From: Hyphomicrobium_A sp963728165
GTDB taxonomy: Bacteria; Pseudomonadota; Alphaproteobacteria; Rhizobiales; Hyphomicrobiaceae
NCBI GenBank assembly: GCA_963728165.1
Contig: CAVSIY010000002.1
Coordinates: forward strand, 186,001-250,000
DNA length: 64,000 nt
Direction of reading: 5' to 3'
Numbering within the stretch: the stretch's first letter is position 1; each line of letters begins with the position of its first letter. Of this stretch, positions 43,025-52,292 are shown in pieces. The notes beneath the pieces are model-generated. The model saw nothing but the letters and a program-made list of their open reading frames with translations, did no database searches and was not told where the DNA came from. The position numbers and the translations under genes are program-made.

Positions 43025-44575
43025 TCAGCTCTTGTTGAGCGGGATCGCCACCAGAACCGTTTGGTCGCCGTTCTTCTTGATGTGGAACATCACCGCCGGC
43101 AACCCATCGTCCTGCGTCTTCTTCAGGGCCTTCACCACGTCCTGGGGCGTGGACACCTTCTCGTCGCCCGCCTTCAGGATCACGTCGCCCTCCTTCAGGC
43201 CTTTCTGGGCGGCGTCGGAGTTGGGATCGACGTCGGCGATGACCACGCCTTCCTTGTCTCCGGGACCTGCGGACTTCAAGGTCAGCCCCAGCTGCTTCAG
43301 GTCGACGTTGCCGCTGTCCTCGTTCTGGTCCTGGGGCTCCATCTTGCCCTCGGCCACGTCCTCGGTGTTGGGATAGGTGCCGAGCTTGACCTTGATGGTC
43401 TTCTCACCCTTGTTGCGCCACACCTTGACGTCGACCGTGCTCTTGGCCGGCAGGTCGGCGATGGTACGGGCGAGATCACGGCTGTCCTCGATCTCCTTGG
43501 TGTCCACCTTGAGGATCGCGTCCTCGACCTTGAGGCCGGCATCGGCCGCAGGACCGTTCGCCATAACCTCGCTGATGATGGCACCCTTCGGCTCCTTCAA
43601 GCCAAGGCTGCCGGCGAGGTCACGATCGATGTTCTGGATCTTCACGCCGAGCCAGCCGCGGCTCACCGTGCCGCCCTTCTCGAGCTGCGCAACCACCCTC
43701 TTCACGGTGTCGGCGGGCACCGCGAAGGCGATGCCGACGTTGCCGCCCGTCGGAGAGAAGATCGCCGTGTTCACGCCGACGACGTCACCCTCAAGATTGA
43801 AGGCCGGACCGCCGGAGTTGCCGTGGTTCACCGCGGCGTCGATCTGCATGTAGTCGTAGGGGCCGCCGATGTTGCGCGCGAGCGCCGACACGATGCCGGC
43901 CGTCACGGTGCCACCGAGCCCGAACGGGTTGCCGACTGCCAGCACCCACTCGCCGACGCGCGGGGTCTTCTCCGCGAACTTGACGACGGTAAGCGGATGG
44001 GGAGGCTCGATCTTCAGAAGCGCGATGTCGGTGCGCGCGTCGGTGCCGACGATCTTGGCGTCGACCTCCTCCTGATCATCGAAGCTGACCTTCACCTTGG
44101 TGGCGCCGTCGACCACGTGGTTGTTGGTGACGATGTAGCCGTCAGGGGAGACGATGAAGCCGGAGCCGGCAGCCTGGCGCGGCCGCTCTTGCGCCGGTCC
44201 ACCGCCGTTGGGAAGATTCTTGAAGAGCTCGTTCAGCGGATGATCGTCGGGCAGCCCGGGGATGCCGTGGAACGGCTGCGATTTCCCGCGGTCGGCGACC
44301 TTCACCTCGTTCGTCGTCGACACGCTGACGACCGCCGGCTTCACCCGCTCGACGATGTCGGCAAACGACAGCGTCGATGCCGGGACACCGGGCTTGAGCT
44401 GCGCGATGGCAGGGGTCGGCCGCTCGGCCACGCCAATTCCCAAAAGGCCGACGCCGAGGACGGCAACGGCGGCGAGACGCCGCAAGTCGCGTCCCATTGA
44501 GCTGCGGCCCGCGGTGCTGGCTGGCCCGCTCCTTGCTACGTCGTCGGGCAACCTGGGATCGGATTGCATGCGCAT
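43025..44575 (-). CDS. degP: Do-family periplasmic serine protease (DegP/MucD)
   Basis: 516 residues from the ATG at 44575, with GGAGG 4 bases before it. A further ATG two codons on is possible; the frame is open to 44713 but that part overlaps the divergent gene. A membrane or signal segment (about 31-50) precedes the protease domain with H153 (TNNHVV), D183 (ARTDIALLKI) and S254 (GNSGGP), followed by two PDZ domains. Periplasmic quality-control protease/chaperone. Divergent from the trypsin-like gene, so the two share a 111-bp promoter region. Confidence 0.95.
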   Translation of the reverse strand: MRMQSDPRLPDDVARSGPASTAGRSSMGRDLRRLAAVAVLGVGLLGIGVAERPTPAIAQLKPGVPASTLSFADIVERVKPAVVSVSTTNEVKVADRGKSQPFHGIPGLPDDHPLNELFKNLPNGGGPAQERPRQAAGSGFIVSPDGYIVTNNHVVDGATKVKVSFDDQEEVDAKIVGTDARTDIALLKIEPPHPLTVVKFAEKTPRVGEWVLAVGNPFGLGGTVTAGIVSALARNIGGPYDYMQIDAAVNHGNSGGPAFNLEGDVVGVNTAIFSPTGGNVGIAFAVPADTVKRVVAQLEKGGTVSRGWLGVKIQNIDRDLAGSLGLKEPKGAIISEVMANGPAADAGLKVEDAILKVDTKEIEDSRDLARTIADLPAKSTVDVKVWRNKGEKTIKVKLGTYPNTEDVAEGKMEPQDQNEDSGNVDLKQLGLTLKSAGPGDKEGVVIADVDPNSDAAQKGLKEGDVILKAGDEKVSTPQDVVKALKKTQDDGLPAVMFHIKKNGDQTVLVAIPLNKS

Positions 44576-44686
44576 GAACCTCCATCCTGCGAAGCAGAAA
44601 TTCCTTCTCGTCAATGGCGTAGCGAGGCCGGGATTACGGCAGCCTTTCGGTTGCCTTAACAGTTGGTAATAAAGGCCACCTTGACC

Positions 44687-45904
44687 ATGCCAGCTAACCA
44701 AAAACCGCCCCAAAATGGGCCGCTTGGGACGCTGCGGATCGGATCCGCAGGCGGGGCTGCGCGCGCCGGAAGGGCCGGGAAAAACGCTCCGACGGCGCTC
44801 TTAGCCCTCATTCTCGTCCTCGCGCTGCCTCCGCTAGGCGCCGCGGCCGCCGTGTTCGGGGCCGATGAGCGCGCGCCCGTTCCCCAATCGCTGCGCGCGG
44901 CCGTGGGCAAGATCGGGGTCATCTTCGACCCGCGCTCGCGCTCGATATGCACCGCCTTCTGTGTTGCCCCCAATATCGTGGCGACCGCCGCGCACTGCCT
45001 TTACCGCACTGCCGACGAGACGCCGCTGCGGCTCACCGACGTCACCGTGCGCCTGCACGCGTCGCGCGCCACGAGCCACATCGCTGGCGCCGACCTCGGC
45101 GCGCCCGAGCCCAACGTGGTCGCCGGCTCGACCCACCTCAACGTGCGCCCGCCGATCGATGCTACGCGTGACTGGGCGCTCGTGCGGATGGCGCGGCCCC
45201 TGTGCAAGGCGGGCATCCTGAAAGTCGCGCCGCACCCGGTCGACGACGTGATGCGGCTGGCCGCCCACAAGCGCGTTTACAACATCGCCTACCACCGCGA
45301 CCTGCCCAAGTGGCAGCCGATGCTCGGGCGCCCCTGCTCCGTCAAACGCAATTTTGCCGATGCGCCCTGGTCGATCATCCGCCGCGACTTCGCCGAGCCC
45401 GATCAACTGCTGCTGCACACCTGCGACACCGGTGGCGGCTCGTCGGGCTCGCCGCTGCTCGTCGACGGCCCCGACGGACCCGAGGTCGTAGGCATCAACG
45501 TCGGCACTTACGTGCAGTCGAAGGTGGTGATGCTCAATGGCGAGGTCGTGCACCGCTTCAAGTCGGACGACGTCGCCAACACCGGCGTCAACGCCCAGGC
45601 CTTCGCCGACGCGCTCGCCGCCTTCAAGCATGCCGACCTGTTGGCGAGCGCGCGCGACATCCGCCGGCTGCAGGAGGCGCTGGCGGCGCTGTCGCTTTAT
45701 GAGGGGCCGCGCGACGGCCGCTACGGCGAAGCGCTGAAAGGTGCCATCAAGACCTTCGAGCGCGCCTCGGCCATGCCGGTCACGGGTCTGGCGACGCGGC
45801 CGCTGCTCACCGCCGTTCTCGGCGAGAGCCATGTCGTCACGGGAAGGCTGCCGGCGATGGTGCGCGCGGGCCGTCACGTCCGGCGCCGCTCGTCGGACTT
45901 CTAG
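44687..45904 (+). CDS. secreted trypsin-like serine protease with peptidoglycan-binding-like C-terminus
   Basis: 405 residues from the ATG at 44687. The export signal centres on LLALILVLALPPLGA (about 38-54), followed by AAAAVFGA. Chymotrypsin-fold triad: H103 in ATAAHCLY, D162 in ATRDWALVRM, S253 in TGGGSSGSPLL. Four cysteines lie in the catalytic domain. The final 75 residues (RRLQEALAALSLYEGPRDGRYGEALKGAI) resemble a peptidoglycan_binding_1 domain. It lies opposite in orientation to the surrounding cytochrome c/degP block and is divergent from degP. It probably acts at the cell wall. Confidence 0.85.
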   Translation: MPANQKPPQNGPLGTLRIGSAGGAARAGRAGKNAPTALLALILVLALPPLGAAAAVFGADERAPVPQSLRAAVGKIGVIFDPRSRSICTAFCVAPNIVATAAHCLYRTADETPLRLTDVTVRLHASRATSHIAGADLGAPEPNVVAGSTHLNVRPPIDATRDWALVRMARPLCKAGILKVAPHPVDDVMRLAAHKRVYNIAYHRDLPKWQPMLGRPCSVKRNFADAPWSIIRRDFAEPDQLLLHTCDTGGGSSGSPLLVDGPDGPEVVGINVGTYVQSKVVMLNGEVVHRFKSDDVANTGVNAQAFADALAAFKHADLLASARDIRRLQEALAALSLYEGPRDGRYGEALKGAIKTFERASAMPVTGLATRPLLTAVLGESHVVTGRLPAMVRAGRHVRRRSSDF

Positions 45905-45912
45905 TCCGACTG

Positions 45913-46422
45913 CTAGTCTGACTGGGGGGCTTCGCCCTTGTCAGCCAGGAGCCGGCGCAGCTTGTCCTCCTCCGCACCGGTGAGCGCCGTGGCACTCGCG
46001 CTCTGGGGGCTGCGCTGCCAAATGCCGCGCATCACCATCGCGGCCGCCCCCAAGAGCATCAGCAAGGGCGCCAGCCACAACAGCAACGTCTTCGGATTGA
46101 ACGGCGGCCGCAGCAGCACGAACTCGCCGTAGCGGTCCTCGATGAACTGCATCACCTGGCTGTCGCTGTCGCCCTTCTTGAGCCGCTCGCGCACCAATAG
46201 CCGCAAATCGCGCGCGAGCGGCGCGTTGCTGTCGTCGATCGACTGGTTCTGGCAGACGAGGCAGCGCAGGCCGGCCGAGATGTGGCGCGCGCGGGATTCC
46301 AGCGCCGGATCGGCGAGGATCTCGTCGGGCTCGACGGCCAGCGCCGGCGGCGCGGCAAGTGTCAGCACAGCAAAGGCACCGGTGAGCAGCGCAAGCCCCA
46401 AGAAGCGTGCACACTTGCCCAT
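45913..46422 (-). CDS. ccmH: cytochrome c-type biogenesis protein CcmH (CycL)
   Basis: 169 residues from the ATG at 46422. A signal-like segment is followed by the RCLVCQNQSIDDSN motif, with Cys54 and Cys57 in LRCLVC, which reduces apocytochrome thiols. A C-terminal transmembrane helix (LLLWLAPLLMLLGAAAMVM) anchors it. Last gene of the ccmI-E-F-H (cycHJKL) operon, 8 bp after ccmF. The first 20 residues are an export signal. Confidence 0.94.
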   Translation of the reverse strand: MGKCARFLGLALLTGAFAVLTLAAPPALAVEPDEILADPALESRARHISAGLRCLVCQNQSIDDSNAPLARDLRLLVRERLKKGDSDSQVMQFIEDRYGEFVLLRPPFNPKTLLLWLAPLLMLLGAAAMVMRGIWQRSPQSASATALTGAEEDKLRRLLADKGEAPQSD

Positions 46423-46430
46423 CGCGCGCC

Positions 46431-48410
46431 TCACTCGGCCGGCGCGGCGGCGAAACCGCGGGCGCGCCGGGGCGCGCCGACGCGCAGACGCCGGTCGCTC
46501 AACGATATCGCGCCACCCAAGAACATGATCAGCGCGCCGATCCAGATGAAGCGCACGAGCGGATTGAAATAGAGGCGCACGGCGTAGCCGCCGCCCTTCT
46601 GCGCGTCGCCCAGCACCACGTAGAGATCGCCGCGCCAGGAGGCGTGGATGCCGGCCTCGGTGGTCGGCTGCGGCGGGGCGTCGTAGAGGCGCTTGGACGG
46701 CTCGAGCTTCACCACGGGGGCGCCGCCGCGGGTTACGTCGAAGAGGCCCACTTCCTCGCGGTAATTGGGGCCCGTTGCCGGCACCACGCCGCGGAAGGCA
46801 AGCTGATAGCCCGCGATCTCCACCTCCGCGCCCGGCTTCATGACGAGGATGCGTTCCTGGCGATAGGCGCTGGTGGCGACGACGCCGACGACCAGGAGCC
46901 CTACGCCGAAGTGCGCCAGCGTCGAGCCGAAGGCCGACCGCGGTTGGCCCTTGAGACGGCGCCACGCATCGCCGAGCGGCACGGATCCGAGCTTTGTGCG
47001 GTAGACGAGGTCGGATACGGCCCCCGCCATGACGAACATTCCCAGCGCCAAGCCGAACGGCGCCATGACCGGTCCGCGCTGGAACACGGCGAGCCCGAGC
47101 GCCAGCACCGCGACAGCAAGCACAGCGGCAAACATGAGACGCTGCGCCGCGCCCAGAACGTCGCCGCGCTTCCAGGCGAGCATCGGCCCGAACGGCAGCG
47201 CCAGCAGCAGCGGCACCATCAACAGCCCGAACGTCAAATTGAAATATGGCGGGCCGACTGAGATCGTGTAATCGGCCAGCGCCTTCGCCAGCAGCGGAAA
47301 CAGCGTGCCGACGAGCACCGTCCCGCAGGCGACCGTCAGCAGGATATTGTTGAGGACGAGGCTCCCCTCGCGGCTCAAGGGCGCAAAGAGGCCGCCTTGG
47401 CGCAAATCCCGCGCGCGCCATGCGAAGAGCGCGAGTCCTCCGCCCGTGAACAGCGTCATGATGGTGAGGATAAAGACGCCGCGCCGGGGATCGACGGCGA
47501 AGGCGTGCACGGAGGTGAGCACGCCCGAGCGCACCAGGAAGGTGCCCATCAGGGAGAGCGAGAAGGTGAGGATCGCGAGCAGGATGGTCCAGACCTTCAA
47601 CGCGTCGCGCTTCTCCATCACCAGGGCGGAGTGCAGAAGCGCCGTGCCGGCGAGCCACGGCATGAACGAGGCGTTCTCGACCGGATCCCAGAACCACCAT
47701 CCGCCCCAGCCGAGCTCGTAGTATGCCCACCACGAGCCCATGGCGATGCCGATGGTGAGGCACATCCAGGCGGCGAGCGTCCACGGGCGCACCCAGCGCG
47801 CCCAGGCGGCGTCGAGCCGGCCCTCGATCAGCGCCGCGATGGCGAACGAGTAGGCGATCGAGAAGCCGACGTAGCCCGTGTAGAGCATCGGCGGATGGAA
47901 CGCGAGTGCGGGGTCCTGCAAGATCGGGTTCAAGCCGTTACCGTCGGCGGGCGGGGGGTCGATGCGCAGGAACGGATTGGAGGTGAGGAGAATAAAGAGG
48001 CAGAAGGCGACCGCGATGGAGGCCTGAACGCTGAGCACGTTGGCTTTCAGCGTTGGCGGCAGGTTGCGCCCGAAGGCGGCAACCGCGGCGCCGAACAGCG
48101 CCAGGATCAGCACCCATAGGACCATCGAGCCCTCGTGGTTGCCCCACACGCCGGCAATTCGATAGAGCAGCGGCTTGGTCGAGTGCGAGTTCGCCACCAC
48201 GTTGGCGACGGAGAAGTCCGACGTGATGTAGGCGTTCATCAGCGACAGGAAGGCGACGAGCAGGAGGCCGAATTGGCACAAAGCGGCCGGCTCGGCCACC
48301 GCCATCAGGCGGGGATCGCGGACATGCGCGCCCCACGCCGGTACCACCATCTGCAGGATGGCGACGAGCAGCGCCAAGACGAGCGCGAAATGCCCCAGTT
48401 CAACGATCAC
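46431..48410 (-). CDS. ccmF: cytochrome c heme lyase subunit CcmF (CycK)
   Basis: 659 residues with about 14-15 transmembrane helices. The WWD tryptophan-rich motif GWGGWWFWDPVENASFMPW and conserved histidines in WGNHEGSM and FHPPMLYTGYVG bind heme. It ligates heme to apocytochrome c in the System I pathway. Within the cycHJKL operon, followed closely by ccmH and preceded by ccmE. Confidence 0.97.
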   Translation of the reverse strand: MIVELGHFALVLALLVAILQMVVPAWGAHVRDPRLMAVAEPAALCQFGLLLVAFLSLMNAYITSDFSVANVVANSHSTKPLLYRIAGVWGNHEGSMVLWVLILALFGAAVAAFGRNLPPTLKANVLSVQASIAVAFCLFILLTSNPFLRIDPPPADGNGLNPILQDPALAFHPPMLYTGYVGFSIAYSFAIAALIEGRLDAAWARWVRPWTLAAWMCLTIGIAMGSWWAYYELGWGGWWFWDPVENASFMPWLAGTALLHSALVMEKRDALKVWTILLAILTFSLSLMGTFLVRSGVLTSVHAFAVDPRRGVFILTIMTLFTGGGLALFAWRARDLRQGGLFAPLSREGSLVLNNILLTVACGTVLVGTLFPLLAKALADYTISVGPPYFNLTFGLLMVPLLLALPFGPMLAWKRGDVLGAAQRLMFAAVLAVAVLALGLAVFQRGPVMAPFGLALGMFVMAGAVSDLVYRTKLGSVPLGDAWRRLKGQPRSAFGSTLAHFGVGLLVVGVVATSAYRQERILVMKPGAEVEIAGYQLAFRGVVPATGPNYREEVGLFDVTRGGAPVVKLEPSKRLYDAPPQPTTEAGIHASWRGDLYVVLGDAQKGGGYAVRLYFNPLVRFIWIGALIMFLGGAISLSDRRLRVGAPRRARGFAAAPAE

Positions 48411-48429
48411 GCGGCGCTCCCTCTCTTGA

Positions 48430-48897
48430 TCATTGGCTCATCACTCCGTCGGGGTGGGTGGCACCCTTGCCGAGCTTCACGCCCTTCGCCTGCAGGGCCT
48501 TGGCGACCTCGGGCGGCATGTAGGTTTCGTCGTGCTTGGCGAGCACCGTATCAGCAATAAAGGTCCCCGACGGCGTGAGCTTGCCTTCGGCCACCACGCC
48601 CTGACCCTCGCGGAAGAGGTCGGGGAGCACGCCCTCATATGTCACCGGGATATCCTTCAACGTGTCGGTGACGACGAACTCGACCTTTGCGCCTTCGCCC
48701 CGCTTCACCGAGCCCTTCTCGACGAGACCTCCCAGGCGGAAGCGCTCGCCCGGCGCGACGTGCTTCTCGGCGATGTCGCTCGGCGTATGGAAGAAGACGA
48801 TCGAATCGCGCAGCGCATAGAGCACCAGCCCTACGGCCACCATCAGCACGCTGACGCTGACGCCGATCAGCACCCCTCGCCTTTGCTTCCTCGTCAT
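48430..48897 (-). CDS. ccmE: heme chaperone CcmE (CycJ)
   Basis: 155 residues. N-terminal single membrane anchor (about 10-29), then an OB-fold domain. The heme-binding histidine is H122 in LAKHDETYMPPE, with Tyr126. It carries heme covalently to CcmF. The gene sits between ccmI and ccmF on the same strand, 34 bp after the former. Confidence 0.97.
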   Translation of the reverse strand: MTRKQRRGVLIGVSVSVLMVAVGLVLYALRDSIVFFHTPSDIAEKHVAPGERFRLGGLVEKGSVKRGEGAKVEFVVTDTLKDIPVTYEGVLPDLFREGQGVVAEGKLTPSGTFIADTVLAKHDETYMPPEVAKALQAKGVKLGKGATHPDGVMSQ

Positions 48898-48931
48898 CGC
48901 CGCTCCCTTGGCCCTGACCTAGGGCTGCCCG

Positions 48932-50071
48932 TCACGAGCCGATCCCCAATACTTGGGCCAGCGCCGCCAATTGTGCCAGGGCCTTGTCGTCGCCGGCAAA
49001 GTTGCTGCGAGCCTCCGCCAGTGCCGCCGTGGCATCCTGCGACCTGCCCAAAACAACGTAGGAACGCACCAGCTGCATCCAACCCTCGAGGTCCTTGCCG
49101 TTCGTCTTGAGGCGGGAAGCGAGCCCATCGACCATCTTCTCGATGAAGGCCTGACGTTGCTCGGGCGTCATGGTGTGAAAGTTGGGCTTCTCCGGCGCCG
49201 TTTGCGCGGCGTCGTTGGCAGCGGCCGGCGGCGCCTCGCCGAGCTTGTCAGCAACGATCTTCATCCGCTCGGCGAGCAGGCTCTTCCACGGCTCCTCGGG
49301 CTTCTCTGCTGCAAGCGCCTTGTAGTCGGCGTCGGCGCCCTTGAGATCCCCGTCCTGCTCCTTGGCGATCGCAAGCCAAACCTGCGGCTCCACCGCCTTG
49401 GGATTGAGCGCGCGCAATTTCACATAGGCCTTGCGCGCGGGCTCCTCCACCACGCCGTTGGCGAGCATGATCGAGGCGCGCGCAAAGCCCGCGAGCCGCT
49501 GCGGCGACTCGCCCAAGAGCGCGATCGCGCGCTCGAAGGCATCCGCCGCCTGCCGGAAATCGCCCGAACGCATGTAGACAGGGGCCAGCACGTCCCAGCC
49601 GCGGCCGTCGCCCGGATGCTGACGCAGATGCGCCTCGACCTTGGCGACGAGATCGGCGGCGCTCGCCTGCGCGAGCGGCTCGTTGAGCCGCGCCGCATAG
49701 GGGCGCCCCGGCAGTCCGGGCGAGCCGAAGGGGAGATAGAGAAGGAGTGCGACGAGTGGGATCGCCGCGGCAGTCCACAACACGGCGTTGCGGACGCGCG
49801 ATCCCTGTGCGCCTTCCGCCGAAGGAGAACGCTCACGTTCCTCGGCGCTGCGCAGGAGACGCCGCGCCACCTCGGTGCGGGCTGCCTCGGCTTCCGCGCC
49901 GGCAATCAGGCCTTGCGCGCGCTCGGCCTCGATCTCGGTGAGCTGATCCTTGTAGACGGCGAGCTCGCCCTCGGGCGCGCCGGAGGCGCTGACGCGCGCG
50001 GCCAGCAAGGGGCGCGTCACCGCCCAGACGACGGCCACCGCCAAAACCGCAAACCCGATCCAAAGCACCAT
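48932..50071 (-). CDS. ccmI: cytochrome c-type biogenesis protein CcmI (CycH)
   Basis: 379 residues from the ATG at 50071; the open frame extends to 50143 but those codons are not conserved-looking. Two N-terminal transmembrane helices bracket a cytoplasmic leucine-zipper-like loop (ELAVYKDQLTEIEAERAQGLI). A long periplasmic region follows with TPR-like repeats (GWDVLAPVYMRSGDFRQA). It presents apocytochrome c to CcmFH. First gene of the operon. Confidence 0.94.
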   Translation of the reverse strand: MVLWIGFAVLAVAVVWAVTRPLLAARVSASGAPEGELAVYKDQLTEIEAERAQGLIAGAEAEAARTEVARRLLRSAEERERSPSAEGAQGSRVRNAVLWTAAAIPLVALLLYLPFGSPGLPGRPYAARLNEPLAQASAADLVAKVEAHLRQHPGDGRGWDVLAPVYMRSGDFRQAADAFERAIALLGESPQRLAGFARASIMLANGVVEEPARKAYVKLRALNPKAVEPQVWLAIAKEQDGDLKGADADYKALAAEKPEEPWKSLLAERMKIVADKLGEAPPAAANDAAQTAPEKPNFHTMTPEQRQAFIEKMVDGLASRLKTNGKDLEGWMQLVRSYVVLGRSQDATAALAEARSNFAGDDKALAQLAALAQVLGIGS

Positions 50072-50231
50072 CGCGCCATCCAGTCCCGCCGCGGGGCTGG
50101 CATAGGGCGCGCGCGCGTGACTGACAAGCGTTGTGCACCGCACAGAGGTCTTCTGCCGCGGCTTTCACTGCCCACGCTTAAGCCGCGCTGAGGGTGTTGA
50201 TCAGGCTAGGAAACAGTGCGCCCCGTCGCTG

Positions 50232-50702
50232 TCAGGCGACATTCTTCCAAGTCCCGTCCGGATTGCGGCAGGCGGTGCCGCGCATGGTGCTGGGGCGCCC
50301 GTCGATATAGACCGTGTGGGTGTAATCGCGGCAATCCCTGCCGGCGCGCTTGTAGGGGCGGCCGGGAACCACGTCGCCGTATCGACCGTTGTCCGGGTTG
50401 CGCCAGTGGCGTGGCCGGTCCGATTGGCCTTCCTCGAGCGCGTCGTACTCCGCCTCCCGCGCCAGCCTGCGGTCCTGCTCGTCCATCGAGCGGCCGATCT
50501 CGCTGCCGACAATGCCGCCGATCATGGCGCCGGCCACCGTGGCGAGCACGTTGCCCGAGCCCTTGCCGACCTGGTTACCGATGATGCCGCCGGCGACGCC
50601 GCCGACGATCATGCCGGTGTCGGCCTTGCTCGGGCCGTCCGGGCCGCAGGCGGTCAAGAGGATGGGAATGAGCGCGATGGCGGGAATGCGCACCTGGCGC
50701 AT
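50232..50702 (-). CDS. glycine-zipper outer membrane lipoprotein
   Basis: 156 residues. Lipoprotein signal with lipobox LTAC (Cys near residue 19). The glycine-zipper 2TM motif (GGVAGGIIGNQVGKGSG then GAMIGGIVGSEIG) is typical of 17-kDa surface antigen/SlyB-like proteins. A soluble C-terminal part ends RGTACRNPDGTW. Outer-membrane association is likely. It sits between feuQ and ccmI; separate promoter expected. Confidence 0.87.
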   Translation of the reverse strand: MRQVRIPAIALIPILLTACGPDGPSKADTGMIVGGVAGGIIGNQVGKGSGNVLATVAGAMIGGIVGSEIGRSMDEQDRRLAREAEYDALEEGQSDRPRHWRNPDNGRYGDVVPGRPYKRAGRDCRDYTHTVYIDGRPSTMRGTACRNPDGTWKNVA

Positions 50703-50885
50703 GGCGGTGTCTCCCCGAAACCCGTACGAGGCGCGCCGTATACGCGCCAGTTATTGCCCAGCTTTCTGGTGCGGACTCGACCTGAAGCCACACTGTAGCC
50801 GGTTAGCCAACCAATGTGCAGGCCTCATGGCCGAATGCCGGCCTCATTGCGGCGAATCGGTCCGGCGGCGTGAGCTGTTGCGGCG

Positions 50886-52268
50886 TCACACCGCGGGCAG
50901 CTCGAGGTGCACCGCGAGACCGCCGTCAGGGCCCTGCGCCAGCTCGCACGAGCCCCGATAGGATTGGGCGAGATCCATCACGATGGAGAGCCCGAGGCCG
51001 GAGCCGGGCTTCGTCTCATCGAGGCGCAAGCCGCGCTTGCCGATGCGCGCGCGCTGCTCCTCGGTGAGCCCGGGCCCGTCGTCGGCAACGGTGATGGCGA
51101 GTCGGCGGCGCGGGGTGCGGCCCGTCTGCGGCGTCACCTCGACGGAGAGCCTGACGGCATGGCGCGCCCACTTGCAGGCGTTGTCCAAGAGGTTGCCGAG
51201 CATCTCCTCCAGGTCTTGGCGCTCGCCCTGGAAGCGGGCGTCGGGCGGACAGGCGACGGCGATCTTCACCCCCTTTTCCTGGTGGATGCGTTCCAGCGTG
51301 CGCACCAAGGGCTCCACCACCGGCGCCACCGGCGTGACGCGCCCGATCACGTTGACGCGCGCCGCCATGCGCGCGCGATCGAGGTAGTGCTTCACCGATT
51401 CGCTCATGATCTGCGTCTGCTCGGCGACCTTGGCGCCGAGCCCGGTCTTGTCGCCACGCGCTTCGTTGGTCATGACGGCGAGCGGCGTCTTCAAGGCATG
51501 CGCCAGGTTGCCGACCTGCGTGCGCGCACGATCGACGATGTCCTGGTTGGAGCGGATCAGGGCATTGAGCTCCGATTGCAGCGGCTCGATCTCGGCGGGG
51601 AGCTCGCCCTCGAGCGTCGATGCGGCGCCGGAGCGGATGGCGGCGAGGCCACCCTCGATCTGGCGCAGCGGCAACAGTCCGAAGCGCACCTGGAACAGGG
51701 TGACGGCGACGAGGCCGATGCCGGCGAGCGCCAGCGCCGTAGACAGGCGATAGCGGAAATTGGCCACGAGATGATCGAGCCAATCCTGCGGGCCGGCGAC
51801 GATGATGGAGTAGCGGGGTGTGTCGGGCTCGTGACCGAGCGTGTCGATCACCTCGACGAGGCGCAAAGGCTCGCCCCGGGGGCCCTTCGCCTTCATCCAG
51901 CGCGCGCCGGAGGCGTCAGCCGCAATGCGCTTGGCGGCGGGCGAGGGCAGCGTTGCGGTGGCAAGCGAGGGAGAGACGAGCCGGGTCGCCTTGGGATCGT
52001 CGAGCGGCGTGATCTGCCAGTACCAGCCCGAGTGCGTCACCTCGAACAGCGGCTCGTAGAGGTTGGCGGGCGCCGCTGGCGGCCCCTCGCCCGTCCCCAT
52101 GCTGTCGACGGAGATGGCGTTGACGAGTTTCTGCAGCTGCCCGTCGAAGCTCGCCTGCACGTCCTCGCGATAGAGGCCGTAGATGATGAAGCCGGCGATG
52201 GGCAACACCAGCAGCGTCCACGCGGCAGCGGTGGTGAAAAGCCGGAACGCGAGCGAGTTGAAGCGCAT
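50886..52268 (-). CDS. feuQ: PhoQ/FeuQ-like sensor histidine kinase
   Basis: 460 residues. Two membrane helices (about 10-32 and 175-195) flank a periplasmic sensor domain of about 140 residues. HisKA with VGNLAHALKTPLAVMTNEA (PhoQ-type, His followed by AlaLeuLys) and HATPase_c with NLLDNACKWAR, DDGPGL and GSGLGLSIV. In rhizobia the corresponding gene next to cycHJKL is feuQ. Name is by this gene order and is tentative. Cognate regulator gene lies 24 bp upstream. Confidence 0.88.
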   Translation of the reverse strand: MRFNSLAFRLFTTAAAWTLLVLPIAGFIIYGLYREDVQASFDGQLQKLVNAISVDSMGTGEGPPAAPANLYEPLFEVTHSGWYWQITPLDDPKATRLVSPSLATATLPSPAAKRIAADASGARWMKAKGPRGEPLRLVEVIDTLGHEPDTPRYSIIVAGPQDWLDHLVANFRYRLSTALALAGIGLVAVTLFQVRFGLLPLRQIEGGLAAIRSGAASTLEGELPAEIEPLQSELNALIRSNQDIVDRARTQVGNLAHALKTPLAVMTNEARGDKTGLGAKVAEQTQIMSESVKHYLDRARMAARVNVIGRVTPVAPVVEPLVRTLERIHQEKGVKIAVACPPDARFQGERQDLEEMLGNLLDNACKWARHAVRLSVEVTPQTGRTPRRRLAITVADDGPGLTEEQRARIGKRGLRLDETKPGSGLGLSIVMDLAQSYRGSCELAQGPDGGLAVHLELPAV

Positions 52269-52292
52269 GCGGGCTATGTCTCGATCATCAGA